From the NCBI GenBank assembly GCA_023444445.1, contig JAEXMK010000261.1, positions 1 through 24,525 of the forward strand: a stretch of DNA of 24,525 nt. The letters run 5' to 3'. A program made the translations under genes and the position numbers. This document shows positions 17,550-24,525 of this stretch, piece by piece. Under the pieces are notes generated by a model. The model was not told the DNA's origin, made no database searches, and was given only the letters and a program-made list of their open reading frames with translations. Each line of letters opens with the position of its first letter. Position 1 is the stretch's first letter. The stretch comes from Pseudomonadota bacterium. GTDB taxonomy: Bacteria; Pseudomonadota; Alphaproteobacteria; Rhizobiales; Rhizobiaceae.

Positions 17550-18503
17550 ATGAAAACCATTTCTCATCTGCATCGCATCGCCGCCGGTCTGTTTCTGTCC
17601 GTGGCAGCCTTCTCCACCCCGCTTCAGGCGGCCGATGACGCGGCCTGCAAGACGATCCGCCTCAGCGATCCCGGCTGGACCGACATCACCGCGACGAATG
17701 GCGTTGCTTCCGTGCTGCTGGATGCCCTGGGTTATGAGGCTGATGTCAAGACGCTGTCGGTGCCGATCGGTTATCAGGCGATGAAGAACGGCGAGATCGA
17801 CGTTTTCCTCGGCAACTGGATGCCGGCGCAGAAATCCTTCGTGGACGATCTGAACGCTGCCAAGGCGGCCGAAGTTATGACGAAGAACCTCGAAGGCGCC
17901 AAGTTCACATTGGCAGTGCCGGCCTATATGGCGGAAAAGGGCGTCAAGAATTTCGCCGACCTTTCCAAACATGCCGACGAATTCGAAAGCAAGATTTACG
18001 GCATCGAGCCCGGCGCACCGGCCAACCAAAATATCCAGAAGATCATCGACGCCAATGATTTCGGCCTGAAGGGCTGGCAGCTCGTTGAATCCGGCGAACA
18101 GGCCATGCTGGCGCAGGTGGAGCGGGCGGGCAGGGACAAGAAGGCCGTGGTCTTCCTTGCCTGGGCGCCGCATCCGATGAATGAGAAGATCGATATCGCC
18201 TATCTCTCCGGCGGCGACGCCTATTTCGGTCCGAATTTCGGTGGGGCTGAGGTCTATACGCTGGCCCGCACCGGCTGGCCGGAAAAGTGCACGAACGCGG
18301 CCACCCTGTTCAAGAACCTCAAGTTCGATATCGGCATGGAAAACACCCTGATGGGTTCCATTCTCGGTGGTGAGGATTCGAAAGCTGCGGCAGCGGCCTG
18401 GCTGAAGGCCAATCCGAAAGCGCTGGATGGCTGGCTGCAGGGCGTTACCACGCTGGATGGCAAGCCGGGTGCGGACGCCGTCAAGGGCAAGCTTGGTCTT
18501 TAA
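17550..18503 (+). CDS. choX: Periplasmic choline-binding protein (ChoX-like ABC substrate-binding protein)
   Basis: A 317-residue secreted binding protein. The signal peptide spans about 1-27, with cleavage after PLQA. The ATG at 17550 follows AAGGGGAG. The aromatic cage known from S. meliloti ChoX appears at W43, D45, W90 and W205 (SDPGWTDI, LGNWMPAQ, FLAWAPHPM). These match the numbering I recall for the published structure. At position 119, where ChoX has Tyr, this protein has Phe (EGAKFTLAV). The usual partners ChoW and ChoV are not adjacent, so it either shares a transporter encoded elsewhere or has a specialised role. The next gene is betC, 14 bases downstream, so choline-O-sulfate is a possible additional ligand. 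It is divergent from a LysR regulator. Confidence 0.88.
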   Translation: MKTISHLHRIAAGLFLSVAAFSTPLQAADDAACKTIRLSDPGWTDITATNGVASVLLDALGYEADVKTLSVPIGYQAMKNGEIDVFLGNWMPAQKSFVDDLNAAKAAEVMTKNLEGAKFTLAVPAYMAEKGVKNFADLSKHADEFESKIYGIEPGAPANQNIQKIIDANDFGLKGWQLVESGEQAMLAQVERAGRDKKAVVFLAWAPHPMNEKIDIAYLSGGDAYFGPNFGGAEVYTLARTGWPEKCTNAATLFKNLKFDIGMENTLMGSILGGEDSKAAAAAWLKANPKALDGWLQGVTTLDGKPGADAVKGKLGL

Positions 18504-18517
18504 GCCGGAAACTCGAA

Positions 18518-20032
18518 ATGCCGCGTCCCAATATCCTGATCCTGATGGCCGACCAGTTCAACGGGACTTTTTTTCCCGACGGGCCGGCCGATTTCCTTCA
18601 CGCACCCCATCTTAAAACACTGGCGAAGCGGTCCGTCCGCTTCGCCAACACCTATACGGCAAGCCCGCTCTGCGCGCCGGCCCGCGCCTCCTTCATGTCC
18701 GGGCAATTGCCGAGCCGCACGCGGGTTTACGACAATGCCGCTGAATTCGCCTCCGATATCCCGACCTATGCACATCATCTGCGGGCGGCGGGTTATTACA
18801 CCGGCCTTTCGGGAAAGATGCATTTCGTCGGTCCGGACCAGCTGCATGGCTTCGAAGAGCGCCTGACGACGGATATCTATCCCGCCGATTTCGGCTGGAC
18901 ACCCGACTATACCAAGCCGGGTGAGCGGATCGACTGGTGGTATCACAATCTCGGCTCGGTGACTGGCGCTGGTGTCGCTGAAATCACCAACCAGATGGAA
19001 TATGACGACGAGGTGGCCTATAACGCCACCCGCAGGCTTTACGACCTGTCGCGCCGCCTCGACGACCGGCCGTGGTGCCTCACGGTCAGCTTCACCCATC
19101 CGCATGACCCCTATGTGGCGCGGCGCAAATTCTGGGACCTCTATGAAGACTGCCCGGCGCTTGATCCGCAGTCGCAGGCGATTGCCTTCGAGGAGCAAGA
19201 CCCGCATTCGAAGCGGCTGCTGGAAGCCTGCGATCACGGGGCGTTCGAGATCACAGGCGAGCAGATACGCCGGGCACGACGCGGTTATTTCGCCAATATC
19301 TCCTATATCGACGAAAAGGTCGGCGAAATCCTCGAGGTTCTGAAGGCGACGCGGATGGAGGAGGACACGATCATCCTCTTCCTGTCCGACCATGGCGATA
19401 TGCTGGGCGAGCGCGGCCTGTGGTTCAAGATGTGTTTCTTTGAGGGTTCCGCCCGTGTGCCGCTGATGGTGGCCGCACCCGGCTGGCAGCCGGCTTTGAT
19501 CGATGCCCCTGTCTCGACGCTCGATGTCACGCCGACGCTGTGTGGTCTGGCGGGCCTCGATATAACTTCACTCAAACGCTGGACGGATGGCGAGGATCTT
19601 GCGGCGCTGGCCAAGGGAACCGGCGGGCGTGGTCCGGTGCCGATGGAATATGCCGCCGAAGGCTCCATCGCACCGCTCGTTGCCCTCCGCGATGGCCGCT
19701 ACAAGCTGTCGATCTGCGAGGCCGATCCGCCGCTACTCTATGATCTCGAGGCTGATCCGGAAGAGCGCGTCAACCTTGCCGGCGATCCCGCTTTCAGCGA
19801 TGTGCTCTCATCGCTTTCCGCCGAGATTGGCCGGCGTTGGCAATTGCCGGTGTTCGACGCCGCCGTTCGCGAAAGCCAGGCGCGGCGCTGGGTGGTCTAC
19901 AAGGCGCTGCGCAACGGCGCCTATTATCCGTGGGACTACCAGCCCCTGCAAAAGGCCTCGGAACGCTATATGCGCAACCACATGGACCTCAACGTGCTGG
20001 AGGAAAACCAGCGTTTTCCGCGCGGTGAGTGA
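18518..20032 (+). CDS. betC: Choline sulfatase
   Basis: A 504-residue sulfatase of the alkaline-phosphatase superfamily. It would hydrolyse choline-O-sulfate to choline and sulfate, supplying choline for glycine-betaine synthesis or growth. The metal site includes D12 (LMADQFNG) and D291-H292 in LFLSDHGDMLGERGLWFK. The sulfatase signature is CAPARASFMSGQ, with C52 as the residue to be converted to formylglycine and R56 beside it. The K100-M-H (SGKMHFVG) and THPHDPY elements are also present. The C-terminal region has the choline-sulfatase-type tail (YYPWDYQPL). There is no signal peptide, so the enzyme should be cytoplasmic. It lies in an operon with the choline-binding protein. The betaine-synthesis genes betB and betA are not here. 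Confidence 0.93.
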   Translation: MPRPNILILMADQFNGTFFPDGPADFLHAPHLKTLAKRSVRFANTYTASPLCAPARASFMSGQLPSRTRVYDNAAEFASDIPTYAHHLRAAGYYTGLSGKMHFVGPDQLHGFEERLTTDIYPADFGWTPDYTKPGERIDWWYHNLGSVTGAGVAEITNQMEYDDEVAYNATRRLYDLSRRLDDRPWCLTVSFTHPHDPYVARRKFWDLYEDCPALDPQSQAIAFEEQDPHSKRLLEACDHGAFEITGEQIRRARRGYFANISYIDEKVGEILEVLKATRMEEDTIILFLSDHGDMLGERGLWFKMCFFEGSARVPLMVAAPGWQPALIDAPVSTLDVTPTLCGLAGLDITSLKRWTDGEDLAALAKGTGGRGPVPMEYAAEGSIAPLVALRDGRYKLSICEADPPLLYDLEADPEERVNLAGDPAFSDVLSSLSAEIGRRWQLPVFDAAVRESQARRWVVYKALRNGAYYPWDYQPLQKASERYMRNHMDLNVLEENQRFPRGE

Positions 20033-20047
20033 AACAGGCGGGATGCC

Positions 20048-20941
20048 TCAAGCGGTGGCGGTCACACTCGGTGCGCCGCCTGCCGCCTGCACGGCAAGGC
20101 TGCCCGCAGCGACCCCGGCTTTGAGGCATTGCTGTTCGTCCTGTCCCTGAAGCCATGCATCAAGAAAACCGGCATTAAAGGCATCGCCTGCGCCGGTCGT
20201 ATCGATAACCGGGATTTTCTGGGCCGCCACATGCTGCAGCCCCATCTGAGAGGAAACCCACGCGCCCTGCGCGCCGCCTTTCAAGGCCACGACGGGAAAC
20301 GCCTCTGCCAGGGCGCGGATCGCGGTTTCCGGGTCGGAATGACCGGTGATTGCTTCCGCCTCTTCGAGATTGGGCAAAAACACGTCGACGCCCGCACAGG
20401 CCTTGAGCAGGCCCTTTTCGTAGATCAGCGAAGCATCCCAGCTTGGATCGAGCGAAACGGACAACCCGCTTGCCTTGGCGCGCGAGACCAGATCAGGCAT
20501 CTCGTGCAGAGTCGCGAATTCGGCGATGTGCAGATGCCTCGCCCTGTCCCATGCTAAGGCAGCATCCAGCGTTGACGGCCGGGCGGCACCGGCGCGGCGC
20601 GTCAAAAATGCCCGCTCCTGACCAACCACTGTCGCGACCGTCACTTGCGGTCCGGCATCTGCCGCATGTTCCAGAAATTGCAGGTCGACGCCGCTTTTCG
20701 CCATTTTCTCACCGATATCGCGCGAAAACGTATCGGTGCCGAGCCTTGCCAGCAGCGCAACCGGCCGGCCTATATGGGCGAAATGTGCGGCGGCAATGAA
20801 GGCGCCGCCACCCGCGGCAATTTCCATGTCGCGGGCAAACAGTTCCCGGCCGAGCACAGGCAATTCATCGAGCCCGGTGAAAATGAGGTCGCAATAGATT
20901 CGGCCGATGCTGATGACGGCTGTTTTTTCTGTTGTCATCAT
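20048..20941 (-). CDS. PfkB-family sugar kinase
   Basis: A 297-residue ribokinase/PfkB-type kinase. The N-terminus (TTEKTAVISIGRIYCDLIF) and the early glycine-rich AAGGGAFIAAAHFA form the sugar-binding lid region. LARLGTDTFSRDIG follows. Near the C-terminus, DTTGAGDAFNAGFLDAWL carries the anion hole and the catalytic base (about D253). The start is one of two consecutive ATGs (20941 or 20938), and the first overlaps the ATPase stop as ATGA. It is the last gene of the ABC transporter operon and would phosphorylate the imported sugar or a product released by the lyase. The substrate cannot be assigned. It is convergent with betC, with a gap of only 15 bases. Confidence 0.88.
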   Translation of the reverse strand: MMTTEKTAVISIGRIYCDLIFTGLDELPVLGRELFARDMEIAAGGGAFIAAAHFAHIGRPVALLARLGTDTFSRDIGEKMAKSGVDLQFLEHAADAGPQVTVATVVGQERAFLTRRAGAARPSTLDAALAWDRARHLHIAEFATLHEMPDLVSRAKASGLSVSLDPSWDASLIYEKGLLKACAGVDVFLPNLEEAEAITGHSDPETAIRALAEAFPVVALKGGAQGAWVSSQMGLQHVAAQKIPVIDTTGAGDAFNAGFLDAWLQGQDEQQCLKAGVAAGSLAVQAAGGAPSVTATA

Positions 20942-21978
20942 GCGCGGCCCAGAAGCTTTTCCGTTTTCGCATCGAAAAGATAAAGCGCGCCTCGCTCCGC
21001 CTGGCATTGCAACCGGCTGCCGACAACGGGAATGGATTTGCCCCTGGCCGTGGCGATCACCGAGGTGGTGTCGGTATCCAGATGAACGAGCGTCTCCGGC
21101 CCCAGCGGTTCAACCGCCGTTACCGTTCCCTCAAGCGTGAACGTTGCCTCTGCGGCACCGTTCTCGCCGACCAGCAGATCATGTGGCCGGACGCCGATCA
21201 GAAGTTCACCCGTGGCGGAGGGGGCAACGCCGCTGGCTGTTTTGGTCCCTCGCAGCAGGTTCATCGAGGGGCTGCCGATGAAACGCGCGGTGAAGATATC
21301 GACGGGTGTTTCGTAAAGTTCCGTCGGCGTGCCAACCTGCAATATATGACCGTCCTTCATCACGACGATACGATCCGCCATGGTCATGGCTTCCACCTGA
21401 TCATGGGTGACGTAAACGGTGGTCGTCTTAAGACGTTGATGCAAACGCTTGATTTCAATGCGCATCTGCGATCTCAACTGCGCGTCGAGATTGGATAGCG
21501 GTTCATCGAACAGGAAGGCTGCGGGATCGCGCACCATCGCGCGGCCGATGGCGACGCGCTGCCGCTGGCCGCCAGATAGCGCTGCGGGACGACGGTCAAG
21601 CAGGGCTTCAAGCCCCAGCACCCGGCCGGCCTCTTCGATGCGCCGGTTCTTTTCCGTCTTGTCGAGCTTTGATGTGTAAAGTCCGAAACCGATATTCTGG
21701 CGAACCGTCATATGCGGGTAGATCGCATAGTTCTGGAAGACCATGGCGATGTTGCGCTGTTTCGGTTCTTTCTCATTGACGACGTTACCGGCGATCTTCA
21801 GCGTGCCATCGGAAATCTCTTCCAGCCCGGCGATCATGCGCAGCGTGGTGGATTTGCCGCAGCCGGAAGGGCCGACAAATACGACGAATTCGCCGTCTTC
21901 AATGGCAAGGTCGATACCTTTGACCGCCTCCACCTTGCCGTAGCGCTTCACGAGTTGATTGAGTTCGATTGTCGCCAT
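20938..21978 (-). CDS. ABC transporter ATP-binding protein, MalK/UgpC type
   Basis: A 346-residue nucleotide-binding subunit of a CUT1-type carbohydrate importer. Walker A is GPSGCGKST (36-44), the Q loop is at VFQNYAIYPHM, and the signature is LSGGQRQR (134-141). Walker B is FLFDEPLSNLD (155-165), and the switch His is H192 in VTHDQVEAM. The C-terminal TOBE region (from about 240) contains GVRPHDLL. The gene overlaps the lyase gene as TAATG and the kinase gene as ATGA, so this is a tightly coupled operon. It energises the two permeases encoded upstream. Subunits of this class are sometimes shared between transporters. The family call is secure. Confidence 0.94.
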   Translation of the reverse strand: MATIELNQLVKRYGKVEAVKGIDLAIEDGEFVVFVGPSGCGKSTTLRMIAGLEEISDGTLKIAGNVVNEKEPKQRNIAMVFQNYAIYPHMTVRQNIGFGLYTSKLDKTEKNRRIEEAGRVLGLEALLDRRPAALSGGQRQRVAIGRAMVRDPAAFLFDEPLSNLDAQLRSQMRIEIKRLHQRLKTTTVYVTHDQVEAMTMADRIVVMKDGHILQVGTPTELYETPVDIFTARFIGSPSMNLLRGTKTASGVAPSATGELLIGVRPHDLLVGENGAAEATFTLEGTVTAVEPLGPETLVHLDTDTTSVIATARGKSIPVVGSRLQCQAERGALYLFDAKTEKLLGRA

Positions 21979-23492
21979 TATCGCGCTCCCGTCAGGGCGG
22001 TGAATTTCTCTGCCAGTTCGGCGGCTTTCGCCGCTTCGTGATCGGCGAACCGCTGTGCTTGCGCTTCAAAAGCGCCGAGCCTGTCGCGATAGGCCGCAAT
22101 CGCTTCCCGCATGGGTTCAGGCGCCGGGCCGCCAAAACGGGCGCGCACCGCAACGAAGTGCTCGGGCGAGACGATCTGCCTGAACTTGTCTTCGTCAATG
22201 CCGGTCTCGCGTCCTGTCAGCTCATGAAACGCCTTGAGGAACGGCTGGTAACCGTCATTCGGCAGATCGCCCTTCAGCGCTACAACGCTTTTGGCGACAG
22301 TCGCGGCAATCTCATGTGCCTGGCGGAACGACAGGTTTTCGATGCGAACGAGCGAATCCGCCAGTTCCGTGATGGTGATGCAGGATCGGCGGATATTTTG
22401 GTCAACCCTTTCAGGATCGATGCTGATCTGGCCAACGAGGCTGGCGAGCAGATCGAGAACGCGGCCGGCAGAAGTGAAGGCTTCGTAACCCATGCCCTGG
22501 GTTTCGCCCTCACTGTCATTCATGTCGGTGAAGGGGGTGTTGTGCATCACGTCAAGCACGGTGCGCGCCCGGCCGAATGTCTGGCTGGCGAGGTGGCGCA
22601 GGTGCTCGATCGGCACCGGGTTGCGCTTTTGCGGCATGATCGAGGAAATCTGCACCAGCGAATTCGGCACATAGATCTGGCCGACCTCAAAACTCGTCCA
22701 GAACTGGAAGTCCTGAATGAGCCGGCCAAGATGCAGAAACATCAGTTCGATCGCGCCATAGGTTGCCGTCGTATAATCCACGGCGGCGATGCAGGAATAG
22801 GAATTGCGCAACGGCGCGGCAAAGCCCAGCAATTCGGCAACCCGCGCCCGATCGATGGGAAAGCCCGAGGTGGTGATGGCGGCAGCGCCCATCGGTGAAA
22901 GATCAACGATGCGGCGTGCCTCCGCGAAACGGTCGATGTCCCGGATCAACACTTCGATGGCGGCAGAAAGGTAATGGCCGAAGGTGGTGGGCTGCGCCGG
23001 CTGCCCATGCGTATAGGCCACGATCAGCGTGGATTGATTACGCTCGGCGGCATCGATCAGGGCTTTCAGCAGAACGCGTGCCTTGGCGGTGAGCGTATCG
23101 ATCTTGTCCTTGAGGCCGATCTTGAACAGCGTGTGATCAATATCGTTGCGCGAACGGGCCGTGTGCAGGCGGCCGGCGACATCGACGCCGATGCGGGCTT
23201 TCAGTTCCTTCTCGATCAGGAAGAAGAAATCCTCGACCTCGCCGGTATAGACCAGTTCCGATGGTTCGATAGTGCTGTCGATATCCTCAAGTGCACCGGC
23301 AATCTTGGCCGCTGTTTCGGCATCGAGAATGCCGGTTTCGCGCAGCATGACGAGGTGCGCGCGGTCGATGCGACGGAAGCCGTCGACATGGTGGTTCTTG
23401 GCGCTGTCGAAAAGCGGGCGCAGCACGGTTTCCTTGTAGACAGGGTCGGGAAACTTGCTGCTATCCGACTGGCGCGGGTTGATATCGGCCAT
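21978..23492 (-). CDS. Argininosuccinate lyase-family enzyme within a sugar ABC operon
   Basis: A 504-residue member of the fumarase/aspartase/argininosuccinate lyase superfamily, about 40 residues longer than typical ArgH. Active-site residues fall at the same numbers as I recall for delta-crystallin/ASL: R115 and N116 (HTARSRND), T161 and H162 (AYTHGQPAQP), S283 and K289 (SSIMPQKRNP). Differences from ordinary ArgH are HTARSRNDI in place of HTGRSRNDQ and MPQKRNPV in place of MPQKKNPD. The enzyme class breaks C-N bonds by beta-elimination and releases fumarate. Its place between permease and ATPase genes, with a PfkB kinase downstream, argues for a catabolic substrate other than argininosuccinate, perhaps an imported N-succinyl-type or sugar-amine conjugate. 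The overlap with the ATPase gene shows translational coupling. Confidence 0.85.
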   Translation of the reverse strand: MADINPRQSDSSKFPDPVYKETVLRPLFDSAKNHHVDGFRRIDRAHLVMLRETGILDAETAAKIAGALEDIDSTIEPSELVYTGEVEDFFFLIEKELKARIGVDVAGRLHTARSRNDIDHTLFKIGLKDKIDTLTAKARVLLKALIDAAERNQSTLIVAYTHGQPAQPTTFGHYLSAAIEVLIRDIDRFAEARRIVDLSPMGAAAITTSGFPIDRARVAELLGFAAPLRNSYSCIAAVDYTTATYGAIELMFLHLGRLIQDFQFWTSFEVGQIYVPNSLVQISSIMPQKRNPVPIEHLRHLASQTFGRARTVLDVMHNTPFTDMNDSEGETQGMGYEAFTSAGRVLDLLASLVGQISIDPERVDQNIRRSCITITELADSLVRIENLSFRQAHEIAATVAKSVVALKGDLPNDGYQPFLKAFHELTGRETGIDEDKFRQIVSPEHFVAVRARFGGPAPEPMREAIAAYRDRLGAFEAQAQRFADHEAAKAAELAEKFTALTGAR

Positions 23493-23496
23493 GATA

Positions 23497-24339
23497 TTAT
23501 CCTTTAAGGCCCGCCAGCATCACACCGCGCACGATGTAGCGTTGCAGGACGATGAAGACGATGAGGGTAGGGATGGTCGCAATGGCTGCGCCCGTCATGA
23601 TCATTTCCCACTGGATCTGCTGTTCCACGGCAAAGCTCGAAAGACCGACGGGCAGGGTGTAGAGTTCCTTGCTTGTCGTGACGATCAGCGGCCAAAAAAA
23701 GGCTGTCCAGTTGCCGAGGAAGGTGAAGATCGCGAGTGCGGAGAGCGCCGGCGTCACCAGCGGCAGGGCGACTTTCCACCAGATCTGGAATTCATTCAGC
23801 CCATCGACGCGCGCGGCCTCGATGAAGTCGTTGGGAACCGTTTCGAAGAACTGCTTCATCAGGAAGGTGCCGAAGGCCGTCATCATGCCCGGAAACATGA
23901 TGCCCCAGTAACTGTCGAGCCAGCCCAGCTGGCTGGACATCAGATACCAGGGAATGACGAGCATTTCGGTCGGTATCATCAGCGTCGAGAGAATGGCGAG
24001 GAAGATGAAATAACGGCCACGGAACTCGAACTTGGCCAGAGTGTAGCCGACCAGACTGTCGAAGAAGCAGTTGGACACGGTGACGATGACCGCAACCAGC
24101 ATCGAGTTGAAGAACCAGCGCAGGAAACGGCCGTCGGCCATGACGGTGATGTAGTTTGCAAGCGTCGGGGCTGCCGGAATGAGCCTGAGATCGTAAACCT
24201 GATCCGCCGTCTTGAATGAGGTCGCGAACATGAAGAGCAGCGGCGAAACCATGATCAGGCCGCCGATGAACAGCAGCGTCCAGGCGATAATGCGGCCGGG
24301 GCGGATACGGGCGTGGGAGAGTGGCGAGGCTTCGCTCAT
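23497..24339 (-). CDS. ABC transporter permease, MalG/UgpE type
   Basis: A 280-residue inner-membrane permease with six predicted helices. The first is around IIAWTLLFIGGLIMVSPLLFMF, then come FFNSMLVAVIVTVSNC, FIFLAILSTLMIPTEML, SYWGIMFPGMMTAFGTFLM, LSALAIFTFLGNWTAFFWPL, and a last helix ending VLQRYIVRGVMLAGLKG. The cytoplasmic EAA loop that contacts the ATPase is EAARVDGLNEFQIWWKVALPL. This is the typical second permease of CUT1 carbohydrate importers. Its start overlaps the stop of the preceding permease gene (ATGA), and it ends four bases before the lyase gene. The substrate is unknown. Confidence 0.93.
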   Translation of the reverse strand: MSEASPLSHARIRPGRIIAWTLLFIGGLIMVSPLLFMFATSFKTADQVYDLRLIPAAPTLANYITVMADGRFLRWFFNSMLVAVIVTVSNCFFDSLVGYTLAKFEFRGRYFIFLAILSTLMIPTEMLVIPWYLMSSQLGWLDSYWGIMFPGMMTAFGTFLMKQFFETVPNDFIEAARVDGLNEFQIWWKVALPLVTPALSALAIFTFLGNWTAFFWPLIVTTSKELYTLPVGLSSFAVEQQIQWEMIMTGAAIATIPTLIVFIVLQRYIVRGVMLAGLKG

Positions 24340-24525
24340 TTCTTTTCCCTCAGGACCCAGAGCTGGATCAGCGATACGACGAGAAGAATGGTGAACAGGA
24401 CGACCGTCTGCGCGGCGGCATAGCCCATCGCATAGGAGTTGAACGCTGTCTGGTAGATCATCAGCACCAGCGGTTTGGTGGAACCGAGCGGGCCGCCCGG
24501 ATCATTGGTGGTCATGTTATAGACC
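24336..24525 (-). CDS. ABC transporter permease, MalF/UgpA type, C-terminal part
   Basis: The minus-strand frame enters from the right edge and stops at TGA 24338-24336. About 62 residues are visible. They include YNMTTNDPGGPLGSTKPLV, a cytoplasmic/periplasmic turn, the final helix (TVVLFTILLVVSLIQLWVL) and the tail REKK. The TNDPGGP...T motif and the final helix are typical of the first permease of CUT1 sugar importers. The ATGA overlap with the next permease gene supports one operon. The start of the gene, and probably the substrate-binding protein gene, lie outside the window. Confidence 0.85.
   Translation of the reverse strand, partial: VYNMTTNDPGGPLGSTKPLVLMIYQTAFNSYAMGYAAAQTVVLFTILLVVSLIQLWVLREKK

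Overview
The window is high-GC, densely packed bacterial DNA. Gene content and order point to a Rhizobiaceae genome, most likely the Agrobacterium tumefaciens group. The evidence is a divergent oxyR/katG pair, a choline-sulfate locus, a DUF47 (orfA-pit type) gene behind a Pho box, and an EcfG-type stress promoter. I see no rRNA, tRNA, insertion sequence, phage gene or CRISPR array.

Layout. (1) 1-977: the start of a DUF47 gene on the minus strand and a divergent Nudix hydrolase, with a near-perfect Pho box between them. (2) 1067-1384: a small AT-rich two-helix membrane protein with no ATG/GTG start, probably starting at CTG. (3) 1407-10337: an RND efflux operon (adaptor plus pump, minus strand), a divergent OmpR-type response regulator/histidine kinase operon, a decayed lipoprotein leader, a VirK/YbjX (DUF535) gene and an intact DUF3313 lipoprotein. 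A shared direct-repeat operator, RYYGYAA-TNYT-GCCGCAA, occurs in the pump/regulator intergenic region, before the decayed copy and before the lipoprotein. This suggests one envelope-stress or efflux regulon. (4) 10397-13745: oxyR and divergent katG for peroxide defence, ending in a strong terminator. (5) 13789-14025: a 58-residue hydrophilic protein behind a perfect GGAAC-N16-CGTT promoter. (6) 14087-16531: an AraC-family regulator divergent from a vanillin-dehydrogenase-like aldehyde dehydrogenase. (7) 16559-20032: a LysR regulator divergent from a choline-binding periplasmic protein and choline sulfatase (betC). (8) 20048-24525: a minus-strand catabolic operon, cut by the window edge. In transcription order it has two sugar-type ABC permeases, an argininosuccinate-lyase-family enzyme, a MalK/UgpC-type ATPase and a PfkB kinase. 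All junctions are overlapping or nearly so.

Much of the region deals with stress and with osmolytes or unusual carbon sources. The two least conventional parts are the candidate regulon of the orphan two-component system (5812-9405) and the lyase built into the sugar-uptake operon (20048-24525). All functions are read from sequence by eye. No database search was run.
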